DNA of 64,000 nt from Micavibrio aeruginosavorus (GTDB taxonomy: Bacteria; Pseudomonadota; Alphaproteobacteria; Micavibrionales; Micavibrionaceae). Shown here piece by piece: positions 50,098-59,896 of the stretch. The position numbers and the translations under genes were made by a program. The notes under the pieces were generated by a model that was not told the origin of the DNA, ran no database searches, and worked only from the letters and a program-made list of their open reading frames with translations. Location of the stretch: contig CP066681.1 in assembly GCA_016432265.1 (NCBI GenBank), forward strand, positions 248,001 to 312,000. The letters run 5' to 3'. Numbering within the stretch: position 1 is the stretch's first letter; each line of letters starts with the position of its first letter.

Positions 50098-50403
50098 GGA
50101 AATGCATATCCCTTATAGAAACTGATCAAAGCAGGCGCGGATGCCAGCCGGAAGACCGTTATGATGCCAGAATCAGGCACCGGCTGCAAACCCGCTTTGC
50201 GAAGATTAAAAGTTTGCCGGAAGGTCGTCAAAGAAAATCAGAGCAAAAAGAATGGGCTAGACTATATATTATGGAATATAATAAGGCGGTAAGGGGGAGC
50301 GTTCTGCTCCTGTGGAAAAGATTGACAGCGTCCCCGCAACCGATTATACAAGCCCTCTCAAGATACAACATATTTTTTAAAGACCGAGTGACGGAGCCGC
50401 ATT
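50098..50403. other. Divergent promoter region before rpmH
   Basis: 306 bases between the minus-strand gene at 49477 and rpmH. It holds the sigma-70 promoter at 50322-50350 for the rpmH operon. The left half must contain the start of the minus-strand gene, but no clear box is seen. A second AT-rich stretch (TATATATTATGG around 50266) could be an alternative -10 region. Confidence 0.6.
50322..50350 (+). promoter_or_regulatory. Consensus sigma-70 promoter of the rpmH operon
   Basis: TTGACA (50322-50327), exactly 17 bases, then TATACA (50345-50350); transcription would begin about 45 bases before rpmH. This is the best sigma-70 match in the window. Confidence 0.8.
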
Positions 50404-50538
50404 ATGAAACGTACTTTCCAACCCAGCCGCATTGTTCGCAAGCGTCGCCATGGTTTCCGCTCACGTATGGCTACGGTGGGGGGGCGTCTGGTCTTGGCTG
50501 CCCGTCGTGCCAAGGGCCGCAAACGTTTGAGCGCCTAA
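50404..50538 (+). CDS. rpmH: Ribosomal protein bL34
   Basis: 44 residues, [20 protein letters not shown] at the start and GRKRLSA at the end, an almost standard bL34 (44-46 residues). It is a small basic protein of the large ribosomal subunit. It begins the conserved run rpmH-rnpA-yidD-yidC-engB on the plus strand, downstream of the promoter at 50322. Confidence 0.97.
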   Translation: MKRTFQPSRIVRKRRHGFRSRMATVGGRLVLAARRAKGRKRLSA

Positions 50539-50563
50539 GGGCGGGCCCTTTATCAGGATCCGG

Positions 50564-50594
50564 GCGGGCGCGGTAGCGCCCGCTTTGCTTTTTC
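50564..50594 (+). terminator. Hairpin with T-rich tail between rpmH and rnpA (attenuator)
   Basis: GCGGGCGC (50564-50571) pairs with GCGCCCGC (50576-50583) around GGTA, then TTTGCTTTTT. It should lower read-through into rnpA so that bL34 is made in larger amounts than RNase P protein. Confidence 0.55.
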
Positions 50595-50605
50595 AGGGTT
50601 GAACG

Positions 50606-50992
50606 ATGAATAAGGCGACAAAGAAAGACATTGAACAGCTCCGCAGTTTGCGTAAGCGCGGCGATTTTTTGCGGGTGCAGGGGTCGGGCTGCAAATGGGT
50701 GGCGCCGGGCGTCATCATGATTACTGCGCCGGGACAAGGCGGCCAGACGGGGTTCGGTCTGACTGTGACAAAAAAGCTGAGCAAATCTGCGGTCATACGT
50801 AATCGTATTCGCCGCCGCCTGCGGTCGGCAGCCTACGATGTTCTGCCCCGGTTCGCTCGCTCCGGGCAGGATTATATCCTGATCGCCCGCCTGGAGTCAG
50901 GGACTATAGATTATGAAAAATTATGTAAGGACATATACTGGTGTCTGAAGAGGCTTGAATGTCTGAACGAAACCAATCCCCACGTCGCTTAG
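50606..50992 (+). CDS. rnpA: Ribonuclease P protein component
   Basis: 128 residues. Family signature [20 protein letters not shown] followed by RRRLRSA (the RNR motif) and a basic helix. It binds RNase P RNA and helps cleave 5' leaders from tRNA precursors. An insertion of about ten residues relative to short homologues lies before the signature ([14 protein letters not shown]). The 3' end overlaps yidD by 34 bases. Confidence 0.95.
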   Translation: MNKATKKDIEQLRSLRKRGDFLRVQGSGCKWVAPGVIMITAPGQGGQTGFGLTVTKKLSKSAVIRNRIRRRLRSAAYDVLPRFARSGQDYILIARLESGTIDYEKLCKDIYWCLKRLECLNETNPHVA

Positions 50993-51303
50993 GCCCTGGT
51001 GGGTTGATAAGTGCCGTTTTGCAGGGTGCCATCAAAGGCTACGCTTGGTTGATTTCGCCCCTGAGCGGTTCGAAATGCCGCTTTTACCCCACATGCTCGG
51101 CTTATGCCATTCAGGCTCTGAGGCGCCATGGGGTATGGGCTGGGTTGTGGTTGTCTTCACGGCGGATTGGCTGCTGCCACCCGTGGTCGGGCCGTTCGGG
51201 GATAGACCCGGTGCCGGATCAGTTTGAATGGCGCTCTCAGTTCCGCTATAAACGCCGCATCTTCCGCTCTAACCAAGACTGCAACAACGAGACTCGTAAA
51301 TGA
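50959..51303 (+). CDS. yidD: Membrane protein insertion efficiency factor YidD
   Basis: 114 residues with the family pattern [20 protein letters not shown] and, after [18 protein letters not shown], the cysteine pair [16 protein letters not shown]. YidD is a small amphipathic membrane-surface protein that aids YidC. It overlaps both rnpA and yidC (last 4 bases), so the operon is translationally coupled. Confidence 0.95.
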   Translation: MSERNQSPRRLGPGGLISAVLQGAIKGYAWLISPLSGSKCRFYPTCSAYAIQALRRHGVWAGLWLSSRRIGCCHPWSGRSGIDPVPDQFEWRSQFRYKRRIFRSNQDCNNETRK

Positions 51304-53234
51304 CCATGCAAAAGCCGACCATGAACAGTAAAGATCAGATGCATCCGGAAGACCGGCGCAATCTGATGATTTTTCTGATGCTGGCGCTGGTGATCTGGTT
51401 CGGCTTTGATCATTTCATCATGAAGCCGCGCCTGGAAAAGATGCGGGCGGCGCAAGAGGTTGCGATGCAAGCCGAGCAGGAACGGCAAGTCAATCTGGCG
51501 GCCGGCGTCAGCGACAACCCTGTCGCACGCTCTCGCGAGGCCGTTCTGGCGGATGCGGAGCGCATTCGTTTGCACAATGGGGCAATCGAAGGCACGTTGC
51601 CGTTGACGGGGAATCGGTTTGACGATATCAGCCTAAGCCGCTATTTTAAAACTTTGGGTGGTAAGGATAAACTAGTCTTGCTTCAGCCGACGGGCACGGA
51701 ATCGCCGCAATATGTTGAATATGGCTGGCTGTCTTCCGATCAGGGCTTGATGCTTCCGGGCAAGGAAACACGGTGGCGTGTTGAAGGAACGGCGGAACTG
51801 ACGCACAAAACCCCGGTAACGATGGTATGGGATAATGGGCAGGGCCTTCGCTTTAAAAGAGTTTTTAGATTGAGCGAAGACTACATGGTGCACGTAACCC
51901 AGTCGGTGATGAATAACACCGGTAAAGCCGTCACACTCTTTCCTTATGCCTTGGTCGGCTCTTACGGCATGCCCGATCATGTGGATGGCACGCGTGCCAT
52001 CCACGAAGGGCCCATCGGCTATATAGACGGCAAGCTGACCGAATACAGCTATAAGGACATGGCCAAGAAGAGAATTCAGGAAGACATGCACGGCCAGAGC
52101 GGCTGGATCGGCATTACGCAAAAATACTGGCTGACCAGCCTGATTATTGATCAAAACGAGGCGGCACGATACCGGTTCAGTTTCACTCCTGCCAAAGGAG
52201 AGCAGGACAAGGATCACTACCAAGCGGACGTCATGGGCGCTTCACGCGCCGTTGATAACGGTCAGGAAGCCAGCGCCAACCTTTGGATCTACGCTGGAGC
52301 TAAAGAGGTTAAAAAACTTGAGGCTTATAGCAAGGAGCTTAACGTGAGCCATTTCGACCTTGCTGTTGATTTCGGCTTGTTTTATTTCCTGACGCGCCCT
52401 TTCTTCGAGGCGCTGCATTTCTTCGGTCATTTGTTCAATAACTTCGGCGTGGCGATCATTTGCCTGACCGTTATTATCCGCATATTGGTGTTTCCGTTGG
52501 CCAATGCGTCCTTCCGTTCGTTCGCGAAACTGAAGAAGATATCACCGATGATGGCCGAGATTCGCGAACGTTACAGTGATAACCGGGAAATGCTGCAACA
52601 GGAACTGGTGAAGCTGTATGAGAAAGAAAAGGTTAATCCCATGGCGGGGTGTTTGCCAATCCTGATCCAGATCCCCATTTTCTTCGCCCTCTACAAGATT
52701 TTGATGGTTACGATCGAGATGCGACACGCGCCGTTCTTTGGCTGGATTCACGATTTGTCGGCAATGGATCCGACAACGGTTTTCAACCTCTTCGGATTGC
52801 TGCCTTACGATGTCCCGGCGCCTTTGATGATCGGGGCGTGGCCCTGCATTATGATGTTCTTCATGGTTTTGCAGAAATACATGAATCCGCCACCGCAAGA
52901 CAAAATGCAGGCGACCATGATGAGTATGATGCCTTATTTTCTGACATACATCATGGCGAGTTTTCCTGCGGGTCTGGTGGTGTATTGGACGTTCAGCAAC
53001 GCCCTTTCTATCGTTCAGCAATATATCATCATGCGCTCAATGAACGTGCCGATCCATCTTTTCGACCGCAAGAAGGAGAAGGAAATGGAGAAGGCGGTTC
53101 ACGATGGCCCGGCGGTTCACCCCGAGATTGAATTGATAGAGAAGCGGGCCGAAGACGCATTGTTCGGCACTGACGACCAGGAAACGCCGCGTCCGGTGTC
53201 TGCCCCGAAACCGCGCAAGAAGAAAAAGAAATGA
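51300..53234 (+). CDS. yidC: Membrane protein insertase YidC
   Basis: 644 residues. One N-terminal helix ([20 protein letters not shown]), a large periplasmic beta-super-sandwich domain (about 60-350) and the conserved five-helix insertase core from about 360, with [20 protein letters not shown], the hydrophilic groove region and a basic cytoplasmic tail ([10 protein letters not shown]). It inserts and folds inner-membrane proteins, alone or with SecYEG; many type IVB components here would be clients. It overlaps engB by 4 bases. Confidence 0.95.
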   Translation: MTMQKPTMNSKDQMHPEDRRNLMIFLMLALVIWFGFDHFIMKPRLEKMRAAQEVAMQAEQERQVNLAAGVSDNPVARSREAVLADAERIRLHNGAIEGTLPLTGNRFDDISLSRYFKTLGGKDKLVLLQPTGTESPQYVEYGWLSSDQGLMLPGKETRWRVEGTAELTHKTPVTMVWDNGQGLRFKRVFRLSEDYMVHVTQSVMNNTGKAVTLFPYALVGSYGMPDHVDGTRAIHEGPIGYIDGKLTEYSYKDMAKKRIQEDMHGQSGWIGITQKYWLTSLIIDQNEAARYRFSFTPAKGEQDKDHYQADVMGASRAVDNGQEASANLWIYAGAKEVKKLEAYSKELNVSHFDLAVDFGLFYFLTRPFFEALHFFGHLFNNFGVAIICLTVIIRILVFPLANASFRSFAKLKKISPMMAEIRERYSDNREMLQQELVKLYEKEKVNPMAGCLPILIQIPIFFALYKILMVTIEMRHAPFFGWIHDLSAMDPTTVFNLFGLLPYDVPAPLMIGAWPCIMMFFMVLQKYMNPPPQDKMQATMMSMMPYFLTYIMASFPAGLVVYWTFSNALSIVQQYIIMRSMNVPIHLFDRKKEKEMEKAVHDGPAVHPEIELIEKRAEDALFGTDDQETPRPVSAPKPRKKKKK

Positions 53235-53863
53235 CGGAAGCTGACCTTCCTATCGAACAGGGCCGTAAGGCGTTTGCCGGGCCGTGCGATTTCATTGCGG
53301 CGGTAAACGGACTTGAGGGCTTGCCCCCCGCAAGTCTGCCTGAAATCGCCTTTGCCGGCCGTTCGAATGTCGGTAAGTCGTCGTTGATCAATGCCCTGAC
53401 CGGGCGCAAAACGTTGGCGCGCACATCGGATACGCCGGGGCGGACGCAACAGCTCAATTTCTTCGACCTTGGCGGCCATTTCTTCCTTGTCGATATGCCG
53501 GGCTATGGTTATGCCAAGGTTTCCAAGGCGCAAAAAAAGCAATGGAACTACCTGATTCGCGATTATTTACGCGGCCGCCAGACTCTTCGCAACGTTCTGG
53601 TGCTGATCGATTCGCGTCACGGTCTGAAGGACAGCGATGAAGAACTTATGGACATGCTGGATGAATGTGCTGTGCCCTATCGCGTCGTTCTGACCAAGGC
53701 GGATAAAGCCAAACTGGCTGAGGCGGCGGGCGTGGTGGATACAATAATCTCGGCGCTCAAGCAGCATGCCGCGGCTTTTCCCGACCCGATTCTCACCAGC
53801 GCTCATGAAGGAACTGGTATCGCCGAGTTGCGTGCGCTGATATTTTCTGTAGCAAAAAGCTGA
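53231..53863 (+). CDS. engB: Ribosome-biogenesis GTPase EngB/YsxC
   Basis: 210 residues with GTPase boxes G1 GRSNVGKSSLINALTG, G2-like threonine in TPGRTQQLNF, G3 DMPGYGYA and G4 TKADK. EngB binds the large subunit precursor during assembly and is essential in many bacteria. It follows yidC with a 4-base overlap, as in many alphaproteobacteria. The next gene is 2 bases downstream. Confidence 0.95.
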   Translation: MTEADLPIEQGRKAFAGPCDFIAAVNGLEGLPPASLPEIAFAGRSNVGKSSLINALTGRKTLARTSDTPGRTQQLNFFDLGGHFFLVDMPGYGYAKVSKAQKKQWNYLIRDYLRGRQTLRNVLVLIDSRHGLKDSDEELMDMLDECAVPYRVVLTKADKAKLAEAAGVVDTIISALKQHAAAFPDPILTSAHEGTGIAELRALIFSVAKS

Positions 53864-53865
53864 TC

Positions 53866-54759
53866 ATGACGCGCTTGCAGGCCGACTGTCTGTTATTAAT
53901 CACGGCGATTATCTGGGGGACGGCATTTGTAGCCCAGAAAACAGGAATGAACGGTTTGGGCGCGCTGGGTTTTGTGGGCGTGCGCTTCTCACTATCGTTG
54001 GCTGTTATCATGCCCTTTGTGCTGATGGAGAGGAGTAAGGCTCCTGCCCTGCCGTCAGGCTGGTGGAAGGGGTGTGTCGCTCTTAGTATATTCTTTATTG
54101 GCGGTGTTGTTTTGCAACAGATCGGCATTTCTCACACCAGTGTGACCAACGCCGGATTTTTGACAGGTATGGGCGTTGTGTTCGTGCCTTTTATTGCCTG
54201 GGTTCTTTTCCGCCGCCGCCCTTCCTGGACGGTGATACCGACCTGTCTGATTGCGGTGATGGGCCTGTGGTTCCTTAACGGCGGTTCTCTTGCCCGGATC
54301 GGCTGGGGCGACGGCTTGGTGCTGATGTGTTCGGTTTTCTTCGCGGCGCAGGTGGCGCTGATGGGGTTCCTGCTGGGCAGAATCAAACGCCCGCTTCTAT
54401 TCTCTGCGATACAGTATGCCGCTTGCGCTCTGGCCGGGCTCAGCCTGGCATTACATTACGAAGGCATTACGTGGCAGGCGTTGCTGGATAATATTGGGCC
54501 GCTTTTCTACGCCGGAGCGGTATCCGGCGGAATTGCCTATACCTTGCAGGCAGTGGCGCAGCAACATACACCACCTGCAGATGCCGCGATTATCATGTCA
54601 GGGGAAGCGCTTTTTGCGGCCTTGGCCGGAGCATTCATTCTGGGTGACCGGCTGGGCGTGATGGGATGGCTCGGGTGCGCTCTCATCCTGCTGGCAATGT
54701 TGCTGGTAGAGGCGGGGTCGCTTTACACAGCCCGCCGCAAGGTCAGCGAGACAAAATAA
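53866..54759 (+). CDS. EamA/DMT family transporter
   Basis: 297 residues with ten hydrophobic segments in two EamA repeats, starting RLQADCLLLITAIIWGTAFV and with the second repeat near GDGLVLMCSVFFAAQVALMG. Members export amino acids or other metabolites, or move nucleotide sugars; the substrate cannot be told from sequence. It lies 2 bases behind engB, so co-transcription is likely, and overlaps the convergent pilin-like gene by 17 bases. Confidence 0.9.
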   Translation: MTRLQADCLLLITAIIWGTAFVAQKTGMNGLGALGFVGVRFSLSLAVIMPFVLMERSKAPALPSGWWKGCVALSIFFIGGVVLQQIGISHTSVTNAGFLTGMGVVFVPFIAWVLFRRRPSWTVIPTCLIAVMGLWFLNGGSLARIGWGDGLVLMCSVFFAAQVALMGFLLGRIKRPLLFSAIQYAACALAGLSLALHYEGITWQALLDNIGPLFYAGAVSGGIAYTLQAVAQQHTPPADAAIIMSGEALFAALAGAFILGDRLGVMGWLGCALILLAMLLVEAGSLYTARRKVSETK

Positions 54760-55468
54760 GGCTGTAGAAGCTGCGTATGGGTTCACCGGGAATTTCGCTG
54801 GGGCCTTCGAGGCAGCCAGCGATGACGCCTTCACAGGCCGGGCAGTCTGCAATCATAAAATCGGCGTTGGTGCCGCCGTGCAGTTGATCGTCGATCAGGA
54901 TATCGCGTGGGTTTGATGTTGTGGCCAGAGGTGTTGGGTTTCCAAGCAGCGTCTGGTTTATGGCGCGGCATACCGGGGTGCTGATCTGGTGTGCAACCAT
55001 AATCACGTCTTCTGCGATTGTCTTGCTCCATTCAATATTGTTAAAGCGCCCGATATACCAGCGTGCCGGGGGGTCGGCCGATATCTGGTCGAGGGATTCG
55101 GCGGGCAAGGCCTGCAAAACCAGGCCGCCGCCCGATGGGTGAAACACCTTGTTGACATGCGAGGGGCCCGCGCTGAACGCGGGTTCGGTATCTGGGGTGA
55201 CGAAATCAAGGTTGGCCGGGTCGGTGCCGCCATAGAGCATCTGATCGACGCCCTGCTTGAGTTGCATTGAGGTTTGAATGATTTGTGTGGCGGCGATCCC
55301 GACGCGTTCCGTATCCAGCGTTCCTGATTCACTGTTATCGCTTTGCCTGGCGACGATCAGTGTCAAGGCAGCAAACAGGACGATGGCGATCAGGACGTAA
55401 ATCATAGCATTCCCGCGCTCGGCGGGGCGAGAATCGTAACCAATCGTTGATTTGCGGCTTGTATTCAT
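54743..55468 (-). CDS. Pilin-like secreted protein (copy 1)
   Basis: 241 residues from the ATG at 55468 (AGGA upstream; an ATG at 55474 adds two residues). A basic N terminus (RKSTIGYDSRPAERGN) and one hydrophobic helix (AMIYVLIAIVLFAALTLIVA) followed by a long alpha helix and a mixed C-terminal part. This is the plan of type IV pilin-like proteins, but the Glu at mature position 5 is absent, and cleavage by a prepilin peptidase at G-N is not certain. It shares ERGN/QQGN plus LIAxxLFAALxx with the gene at 62965. C-terminal cysteines (DCPACEGVIAGC) may form disulfides. It is divergent from rmuC. Confidence 0.65.
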   Translation of the reverse strand: MNTSRKSTIGYDSRPAERGNAMIYVLIAIVLFAALTLIVARQSDNSESGTLDTERVGIAATQIIQTSMQLKQGVDQMLYGGTDPANLDFVTPDTEPAFSAGPSHVNKVFHPSGGGLVLQALPAESLDQISADPPARWYIGRFNNIEWSKTIAEDVIMVAHQISTPVCRAINQTLLGNPTPLATTSNPRDILIDDQLHGGTNADFMIADCPACEGVIAGCLEGPSEIPGEPIRSFYSLILSR

Positions 55469-55504
55469 GATCATCCTATTCTACACCAAAGGAGGGTTTT
55501 GCAA

Positions 55505-56776
55505 ATGGCTGATACCGACTTTACAACATTCCTGTCCAGTCTGGATATGGCATCTCTGGCGCTGGGCGGGGCAGGCGGGGTGGCATTGGCCATGTTGATT
55601 GGCGGGGTTGCCCTTTTGCGTATGGAACGCGAGCGCGCTATCCTCAAAACCCGTCTGGAAGCCCAGCAACTTGGCCGTGACGAGTTGGACGGGCTTTTTG
55701 CCCGAACCGCGCAGGAGGCTTTGAAGCGCAGCAACGAGCAGTTCTTGCAATTGGCGCAGGAGAGGCTGAAGCAGGCGCAGAATGACGGCAGTTATGACCT
55801 GGAAAAGCGGCAGAAAGCCATCCACGACCTGGTCAAGCCGGTTGATGAGCATCTGCGCCAATTGAGCGCCGCCGTCGAACAGTTAAAGGGTACCGACAAG
55901 GCTATTCGCGACGATTTGCAAAATTTGCACCGTGAGACGGCCAAGCTCTCCGGAGCCTTGCGCAACCCGACGGCGCAGGGCAAATGGGGAGAATATATTC
56001 TCGAACGCCTGCTTGATAACTCCGGTCTGATGAAGGGGGTTCACTACGATACGCAGGTATCGCTCGACACGGGTGAGGGTAAGGTGCGACCCGATGTGAT
56101 TATCCGCCTGCAGGATGGCTTTAATATCGTGGTTGATGCCAAGGCCCCCGTAAACCAGTTTGCCGACCGTTTGCAGGAAGATATTCCCGAAGCAGAGTAC
56201 AGGAAATTGATGGAGGATCTGTCCGGGCAGGTGCGGACTCATGTCAAGGCGCTGGGCGCCAAAAGTTACTGGGAACAACTCGATTCGCCTGATTTTGTCG
56301 TTCTCTTCCTACCCTCTGAACACCTGTTTAGCGCGGCGCTGCGGGCTGATCCGGGGTTGGTTGATTACGCGGCGGAAAACCGGATCGTGATCGCTTCGCC
56401 GACATTGATGATGGCGCTCTTGCGCGTGGTTGGGTTAAGCTGGCGGCAGGTTGAACTGGCCCGCAACGCGCAGGATATTTCCTCGATTGGCGCCGACTTA
56501 TACCAGCGCCTTTTTACTTTTAGCGGCCACCTTGAAAAAGCCGGGCGCGGGTTGGGGCAGGCGCTTGACGGTTACAACAAGGCAATGGGGTCGCTGGAGC
56601 GCATGGTATTGCCGGCAGCGCGCAAGCTTAAGGATTTGCATGTGCAAACGGGCGGAAAAACGCTTGAGGAACCCGCTTACGTCGAGGCGCTTCCCCGCTC
56701 TTTCAGCGGCGCGCCCTTGACGCCGGCGCAAGATGGCGCAGATGATTATGAGGAAGACCGCCGCATTCACGGCTAG
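55505..56776 (+). CDS. rmuC: DNA recombination protein RmuC family
   Basis: 423 residues from the ATG at 55505, with GGAGG nine bases upstream (a TTG at 55499 is weaker). A membrane helix (LALGGAGGVALAMLIGGVAL), coiled coil (about 60-130), then the RmuC domain: GKWGEYILERLLDNSGLMKG, RPDVIIRLQDG, VVDAKAPVNQF and VVLFLPSEHLFSAALRADP. RmuC is a nuclease-like protein that limits rearrangements at inverted repeats. It starts the block rmuC-def-fmt. Confidence 0.94.
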   Translation: MADTDFTTFLSSLDMASLALGGAGGVALAMLIGGVALLRMERERAILKTRLEAQQLGRDELDGLFARTAQEALKRSNEQFLQLAQERLKQAQNDGSYDLEKRQKAIHDLVKPVDEHLRQLSAAVEQLKGTDKAIRDDLQNLHRETAKLSGALRNPTAQGKWGEYILERLLDNSGLMKGVHYDTQVSLDTGEGKVRPDVIIRLQDGFNIVVDAKAPVNQFADRLQEDIPEAEYRKLMEDLSGQVRTHVKALGAKSYWEQLDSPDFVVLFLPSEHLFSAALRADPGLVDYAAENRIVIASPTLMMALLRVVGLSWRQVELARNAQDISSIGADLYQRLFTFSGHLEKAGRGLGQALDGYNKAMGSLERMVLPAARKLKDLHVQTGGKTLEEPAYVEALPRSFSGAPLTPAQDGADDYEEDRRIHG

Positions 56777-56787
56777 GCGCAGAGATC

Positions 56788-57309
56788 ATGGATACATACA
56801 GCATTATTAATATACCGCATCCCACTCTGAAGGCGACCGCCCAGCCGGTTATGACTGTCACGGATGACGTGCGTCGGCAGATGGATCGGATGCTGCAGAC
56901 CATGTACGATGCGCACGGTATCGGTCTGGCTGCCAATCAGGTCAACTTGCTCAACCGGGTCTTCGTCATGGATATGGCGCCGCGAGAAGGCGGCGACCCC
57001 TGCCCTGTTTTCGTCGTCAATCCGGAGATTGTCTGGCGTTCCGAAGAACGCAGCGTGATGGAGGAAGGCTGTTTGTCCATACCCGGACAATATGCCGAAG
57101 TTGAACGGCCGGCTTCCGTACGTCTGACATACCTTGATTACCATGGCGAACCATCTGAATTACTGGCTGAAGGCGCGATGGCCCATTGTGTGCAGCATGA
57201 ACTGGATCACTTGAATGGGGTTCTTTTTATCGACCACATCTCTAAGCTCAAGCGAGACATGATCGTCCGCAAGATCGAGAAGTTGCGTAAACTGGGCGAG
57301 ATTTTGTAA
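56788..57309 (+). CDS. def: Peptide deformylase
   Basis: 173 residues with the three deformylase motifs GIGLAANQV, EEGCLSIP and HELDHLNG, whose Cys and two His bind the metal (usually iron or nickel) and whose Glu (QHELDH) is catalytic. It removes the formyl group from nascent proteins. It is 11 bases after rmuC and directly abuts fmt, which makes the formyl-Met-tRNA it later acts on. Confidence 0.96.
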   Translation: MDTYSIINIPHPTLKATAQPVMTVTDDVRRQMDRMLQTMYDAHGIGLAANQVNLLNRVFVMDMAPREGGDPCPVFVVNPEIVWRSEERSVMEEGCLSIPGQYAEVERPASVRLTYLDYHGEPSELLAEGAMAHCVQHELDHLNGVLFIDHISKLKRDMIVRKIEKLRKLGEIL

Positions 57310-58269
57310 GTGACGACCCCGCTTAAAATCATTTTCATGGGGACACCCGACTTTGCTGTGCCTGCCTTGCAAGCGTTGCTCCACAGTTCTCATAACGTTA
57401 TCGCTGTTTATACCCAGCCGCCGCGCCCCAAGGGTCGCGGGCAGCAGGTTCAGCTTTCGCCCGTGCACCAACTGGCGGCTGATAACGGCGTGCCTGTTTT
57501 TACGCCCCGGTCTTTGCGCAAGGATGAGCAGGCACGGCAACAATTTTGTTTGATGCCAGCCGATGTGGCGGTGGTGGCCGCTTACGGCTTGCTATTGCCC
57601 GGGGATGTTCTGGAAGCGCCGCGCTTGGGCTGTTTGAATATTCACGGTTCTTTGCTGCCGCGCTGGCGTGGAGCTTCACCGATCCAGCATGCGGTCTGGA
57701 AAGGCGATACAGAGAGTGGCAATTGCATCATGAAGATGGAAGAGGGTCTGGATACCGGCCCCGTGCTCTTGCGTCGCTCCGTACCCATTCATGCGCATAC
57801 AACCGCCTCAAGCCTGTATGGTGAATTGAGCGCTTTGGGCGGCGTCATGATTCATGAAGTGATCGATTATATCTCTGTTCACGGACGACTGCCCCCCGCA
57901 GAGACGCAGGATGACCGTTTGGCGACTTATGCGCCGCTGTTGAGGAAAGAAGACGGCTTGATTGATTGGGCGCAGCCAGCCAAAGCTATAGATTGCCAGA
58001 CCAGAGGATTGCATCCTTGGCCCGGAGTTTACACGTTCACATCCGACGGCAAACGGCTCAAGGTTTTGGAAGTTGTGCCTGTCAATATGACGTCGGATCT
58101 GCCGCCCGGAACGTTGATCGACAAGGCCGGCCATATTGCCTGTGGGCAGGGCAGCGTCCTGCTGCTCAAGAAGGTTCAGCCGGATAATGCCAAGCCAATG
58201 GACATGGCTGCCGCATTTAACGGCCGTTATGTTGGCGTGGGGTCGCAGTGTGGCGTGTTGCTGCATTGA
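57310..58269 (+). CDS. fmt: Methionyl-tRNA formyltransferase
   Basis: 319 residues from a GTG directly after the def stop. FMGTPDFAVPALQAL at the start; catalytic region with NIHGSLLPRWRGASPIQHAV (SLLPRWRGA is the 10-formyl-THF and active-site loop); QDDRLATYAPLLRKEDGLID and the C-terminal tRNA-binding OB domain. It formylates initiator Met-tRNA. Its last 43 bases overlap a minus-strand gene. Confidence 0.96.
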   Translation: MTTPLKIIFMGTPDFAVPALQALLHSSHNVIAVYTQPPRPKGRGQQVQLSPVHQLAADNGVPVFTPRSLRKDEQARQQFCLMPADVAVVAAYGLLLPGDVLEAPRLGCLNIHGSLLPRWRGASPIQHAVWKGDTESGNCIMKMEEGLDTGPVLLRRSVPIHAHTTASSLYGELSALGGVMIHEVIDYISVHGRLPPAETQDDRLATYAPLLRKEDGLIDWAQPAKAIDCQTRGLHPWPGVYTFTSDGKRLKVLEVVPVNMTSDLPPGTLIDKAGHIACGQGSVLLLKKVQPDNAKPMDMAAAFNGRYVGVGSQCGVLLH

Positions 58270-59006
58270 TTATGCCATTTGCGCAAGAGGCGGCTTGCGG
58301 GAACGCCTTGTTCTCTGGCAATACTCAATCCGTGTTCTCGCGCCAACTCCTCGAGCTTCCCCTCTTTTGCAAGAATAGGGAAAAGAGACAGGATGCCGAG
58401 GTATGTGCGCATGAAGCCGGGGCCGTGCCAGGCCCATTTGTCTTTATTGACCTGGTCGTTCACCAGATGCGCCATCTCATGAAGCAGCAAAGCAAGGTGA
58501 GGGCGATACATGATGATTTTGTTGTTCTCCAGATCGGCCTCGGCGTAGACCTTCCTTTTCTTGGGCTTGAAAACGACTTCGGGCGCTTCCATGTTGAATA
58601 TTTGCGAGAGCTTCCTGACCACAGATTCCATTTGCGGGACACTCAGGGCCATAGTGCTCAGGCGGAAACTGTGCTCCCAGCTATAGACTTCTGCGACCTG
58701 CCTGTCATTTTTGAAATGCTGGTTTTGCGGCGGGCCTGATTTTTTATGATTCTCGAAGAATTGCCGTGCCTCAGTCTCTGTCTGGAAGTTCCTGTAATGC
58801 CAAAGCCTGTCAGACTCCGCGACTAGCCAGCCTACGATATAACGGCCTTGTACAGGGCGCGGTCGGGCATCTGTCCTGGCCAAGATCAGCGAAGCCCCGG
58901 AGAGAGGGTGCAAATGCTGCTGGTAGACAGGCGTGCCGTCGTGAATTTTTACAAGAGAACGTCGCCGCCGGAATATTTCCGACAGCGTTCCGCTTTTTCT
59001 GGTCAT
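58227..59006 (-). CDS. Putative zinc metallopeptidase-like protein
   Basis: 259 residues. The core LALLLHEMAHLVNDQV carries HExxH, and the later stretch WAWHGPGFMRTYLGIL could supply the third zinc ligand, an arrangement recalling SprT- and minigluzincin-like peptidases. Upstream it has the basic TRKSGTLSEIFRRRRSL and a predicted mixed fold. No signal peptide, so it probably is cytoplasmic. It overlaps the end of fmt by 43 bases on the opposite strand, an unusual arrangement. The family is not firmly recognised. Confidence 0.65.
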   Translation of the reverse strand: MTRKSGTLSEIFRRRRSLVKIHDGTPVYQQHLHPLSGASLILARTDARPRPVQGRYIVGWLVAESDRLWHYRNFQTETEARQFFENHKKSGPPQNQHFKNDRQVAEVYSWEHSFRLSTMALSVPQMESVVRKLSQIFNMEAPEVVFKPKKRKVYAEADLENNKIIMYRPHLALLLHEMAHLVNDQVNKDKWAWHGPGFMRTYLGILSLFPILAKEGKLEELAREHGLSIAREQGVPASRLLRKWHNQCSNTPHCDPTPT

Positions 59007-59119
59007 GTGGTACTCCCTGTTTGTTCCAGGGCTCTTTCTTACGGCCCTGATTCACCGGCAACCATTAGACCTTGTTTTCTGGACTTGCTCAAGCAGCCAA
59101 AAACCGCTATTTCCGGCCT

Positions 59120-59896
59120 ATGACAATTCAACGATGGAAATTAACGATTGAGTACGATGGGCGGCCGTTTAAAGGCTGGCAGCGTCAGGAAGCTGGCGTT
59201 CCTTCGGTTCAGGAGGCTATCGAGGCCGCCATTTATAAATTCTGCCAGCAATCAATCACGGTGTATGTGGCGGGGCGTACTGATGCCGGCGTGCATGCGC
59301 GTGGACAGGTGGCCCATTTTGACCTTGATTATGGTGGCCGGACGCTAACAGCTCACGATCTGGCTAAAGCTTTGAACGCGCATATGCGCGATGTGCCCGT
59401 GGTGATTCTCAAGGCTGAGGAGGTTGAAAGCGATTTCCATGCCCGATTCATGGCGATTAACAAACTCTATATCTACCGCCTTGCGTGCCGCGCGGCCCTG
59501 CCGACATACGATCGTGGCTTGGTTTGGCAGGTATGGCGCAAGCTGGATGTTGCCGCCATGAGAGAGGGGGCGGCTCATCTTTTGGGCCATCACGACTTCT
59601 CAACGTTCCGAGATAGCGAATGTCAGGCCAAATCGCCGATGAGGACTCTGGATCGGTTAGATCTGGAAACCTTGCCTTACGATGGTTGCGGCGGCATTGA
59701 GATTCGTTTTCATGTCGAAGGACGCTCATTCCTTCACCATCAGGTGCGTAATATGGTGGGTACGTTGGTTCTGGTGGGCGAGGGAAAGTGGCAACCGCAG
59801 GACGTAAGACGGGCGCTTGAAGCCTGTGACCGCACAAAAGGCGGGCCGACGGCGCCTCCGGAGGGCCTGTATCTGGCACGGATTGATTATCCGTGA
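59120..59896 (+). CDS. truA: tRNA pseudouridine synthase A
   Basis: 258 residues from the ATG at 59120 (a start at 59072 would add a non-conserved leader). TruA motifs: LTIEYDGRPFKGWQRQ, GRTDAGVHARGQVAHF with the catalytic Asp, FHARFMAINKLYIYRL and the late HHQVRNMVGTLV. It makes pseudouridine 38-40 in tRNA anticodon arms. It is convergent with dapE, overlapping by 10 bases. Confidence 0.95.
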   Translation: MTIQRWKLTIEYDGRPFKGWQRQEAGVPSVQEAIEAAIYKFCQQSITVYVAGRTDAGVHARGQVAHFDLDYGGRTLTAHDLAKALNAHMRDVPVVILKAEEVESDFHARFMAINKLYIYRLACRAALPTYDRGLVWQVWRKLDVAAMREGAAHLLGHHDFSTFRDSECQAKSPMRTLDRLDLETLPYDGCGGIEIRFHVEGRSFLHHQVRNMVGTLVLVGEGKWQPQDVRRALEACDRTKGGPTAPPEGLYLARIDYP

